This document shows positions 63,898-64,000 of a stretch of DNA of 64,000 nucleotides, one piece after another; the stretch's first letter is position 1; each line of letters opens with the position of its first letter. The position numbers were made by a program, and so were the translations under genes. The stretch is from Chrysomallon squamiferum (Eukaryota > Mollusca > Gastropoda > Neomphalida > Peltospiridae). A model generated the notes under the pieces. That model was given only the letters and a program-made list of their open reading frames with translations. It searched no databases and was not told the origin of the DNA. The stretch is from the NCBI GenBank assembly GCA_012295275.1, contig CM022665.1:40563152-40627151 (forward strand), written 5' to 3'.

Positions 63898-64000
63898 GTA
63901 AGTCGTTGTATTTACGACCAGCCAACAGACCGTTTTTTTTAAGTTTGTGCTGGATTCACTCTGAAACTGAATACAGTAAATGTTCTAAATTTAATACAGT

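Overview
This is an AT-rich animal nuclear sequence. All its recognisable genes are eukaryotic, most are split by short GT-AG introns, and microsatellites fill the spaces between them. The partial muscle myosin heavy chain at the right edge looks molluscan, so I read the window as a lophotrochozoan, most likely a mollusc. I cannot place it to class.

Layout. 0-6 kb is a graveyard. Decayed parvovirus-like NS1 pieces (a replication-endonuclease part near 0.8-1.1 kb and a helicase part near 4.6-5.5 kb) are separated by a broken MULE transposase and the 3' end of a Tc1/mariner transposase. 6-14 kb has no recognised conserved gene. It holds one small two-exon candidate gene on the minus strand (9.1-9.6 kb), partial duplicates of its exon edge, a second MULE relic (minus strand, 12.7-13.4 kb) and a 30-bp perfect palindrome. 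14.7-20.0 kb is a complete eight-exon ribokinase gene (RBKS, minus). 20.1-21.9 kb holds a hAT-type element with a perfect 8-bp target-site duplication beside a pogo-type transposase relic. Then come MRPL49 (plus, four exons), a single-coding-exon costars/ABRA-like gene (plus), COX16 (minus, four exons), an unassigned ORF, and the intronless pair SDHAF1-TAMM41 (minus, 135 bp apart, possibly one transcript).

37.6-47.1 kb is a 9.5-kb pyrimidine-strand tandem array built of ATCT/ATCC words with a higher-order period near 75 bp. Because 75 is a multiple of three and the unit lacks stops in one frame, it produces long spurious ORFs. 47-53 kb is microsatellite-rich spacer.

53.4 kb to the right edge is the 5' part of a muscle myosin heavy chain gene: a TATA promoter, a short non-coding exon, then eleven coding exons giving the first 464 residues (P-loop, switch I, switch II). 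The gene continues past the window. Its introns hold several short tandem repeats and a GC-richer block with a perfect CArG box and E-boxes.

Functionally, four nuclear genes for mitochondrial proteins (MRPL49, COX16, TAMM41, SDHAF1) lie within about 13 kb, and two actin/myosin genes (ABRA-like and myosin) are in the same window. I see no rRNA, tRNA or CRISPR. The most notable items are the interrupted parvovirus-like insertion, the 75-bp array, the hAT element with intact target-site duplication, the possible TAMM41/SDHAF1 dicistron and the intronic CArG block.
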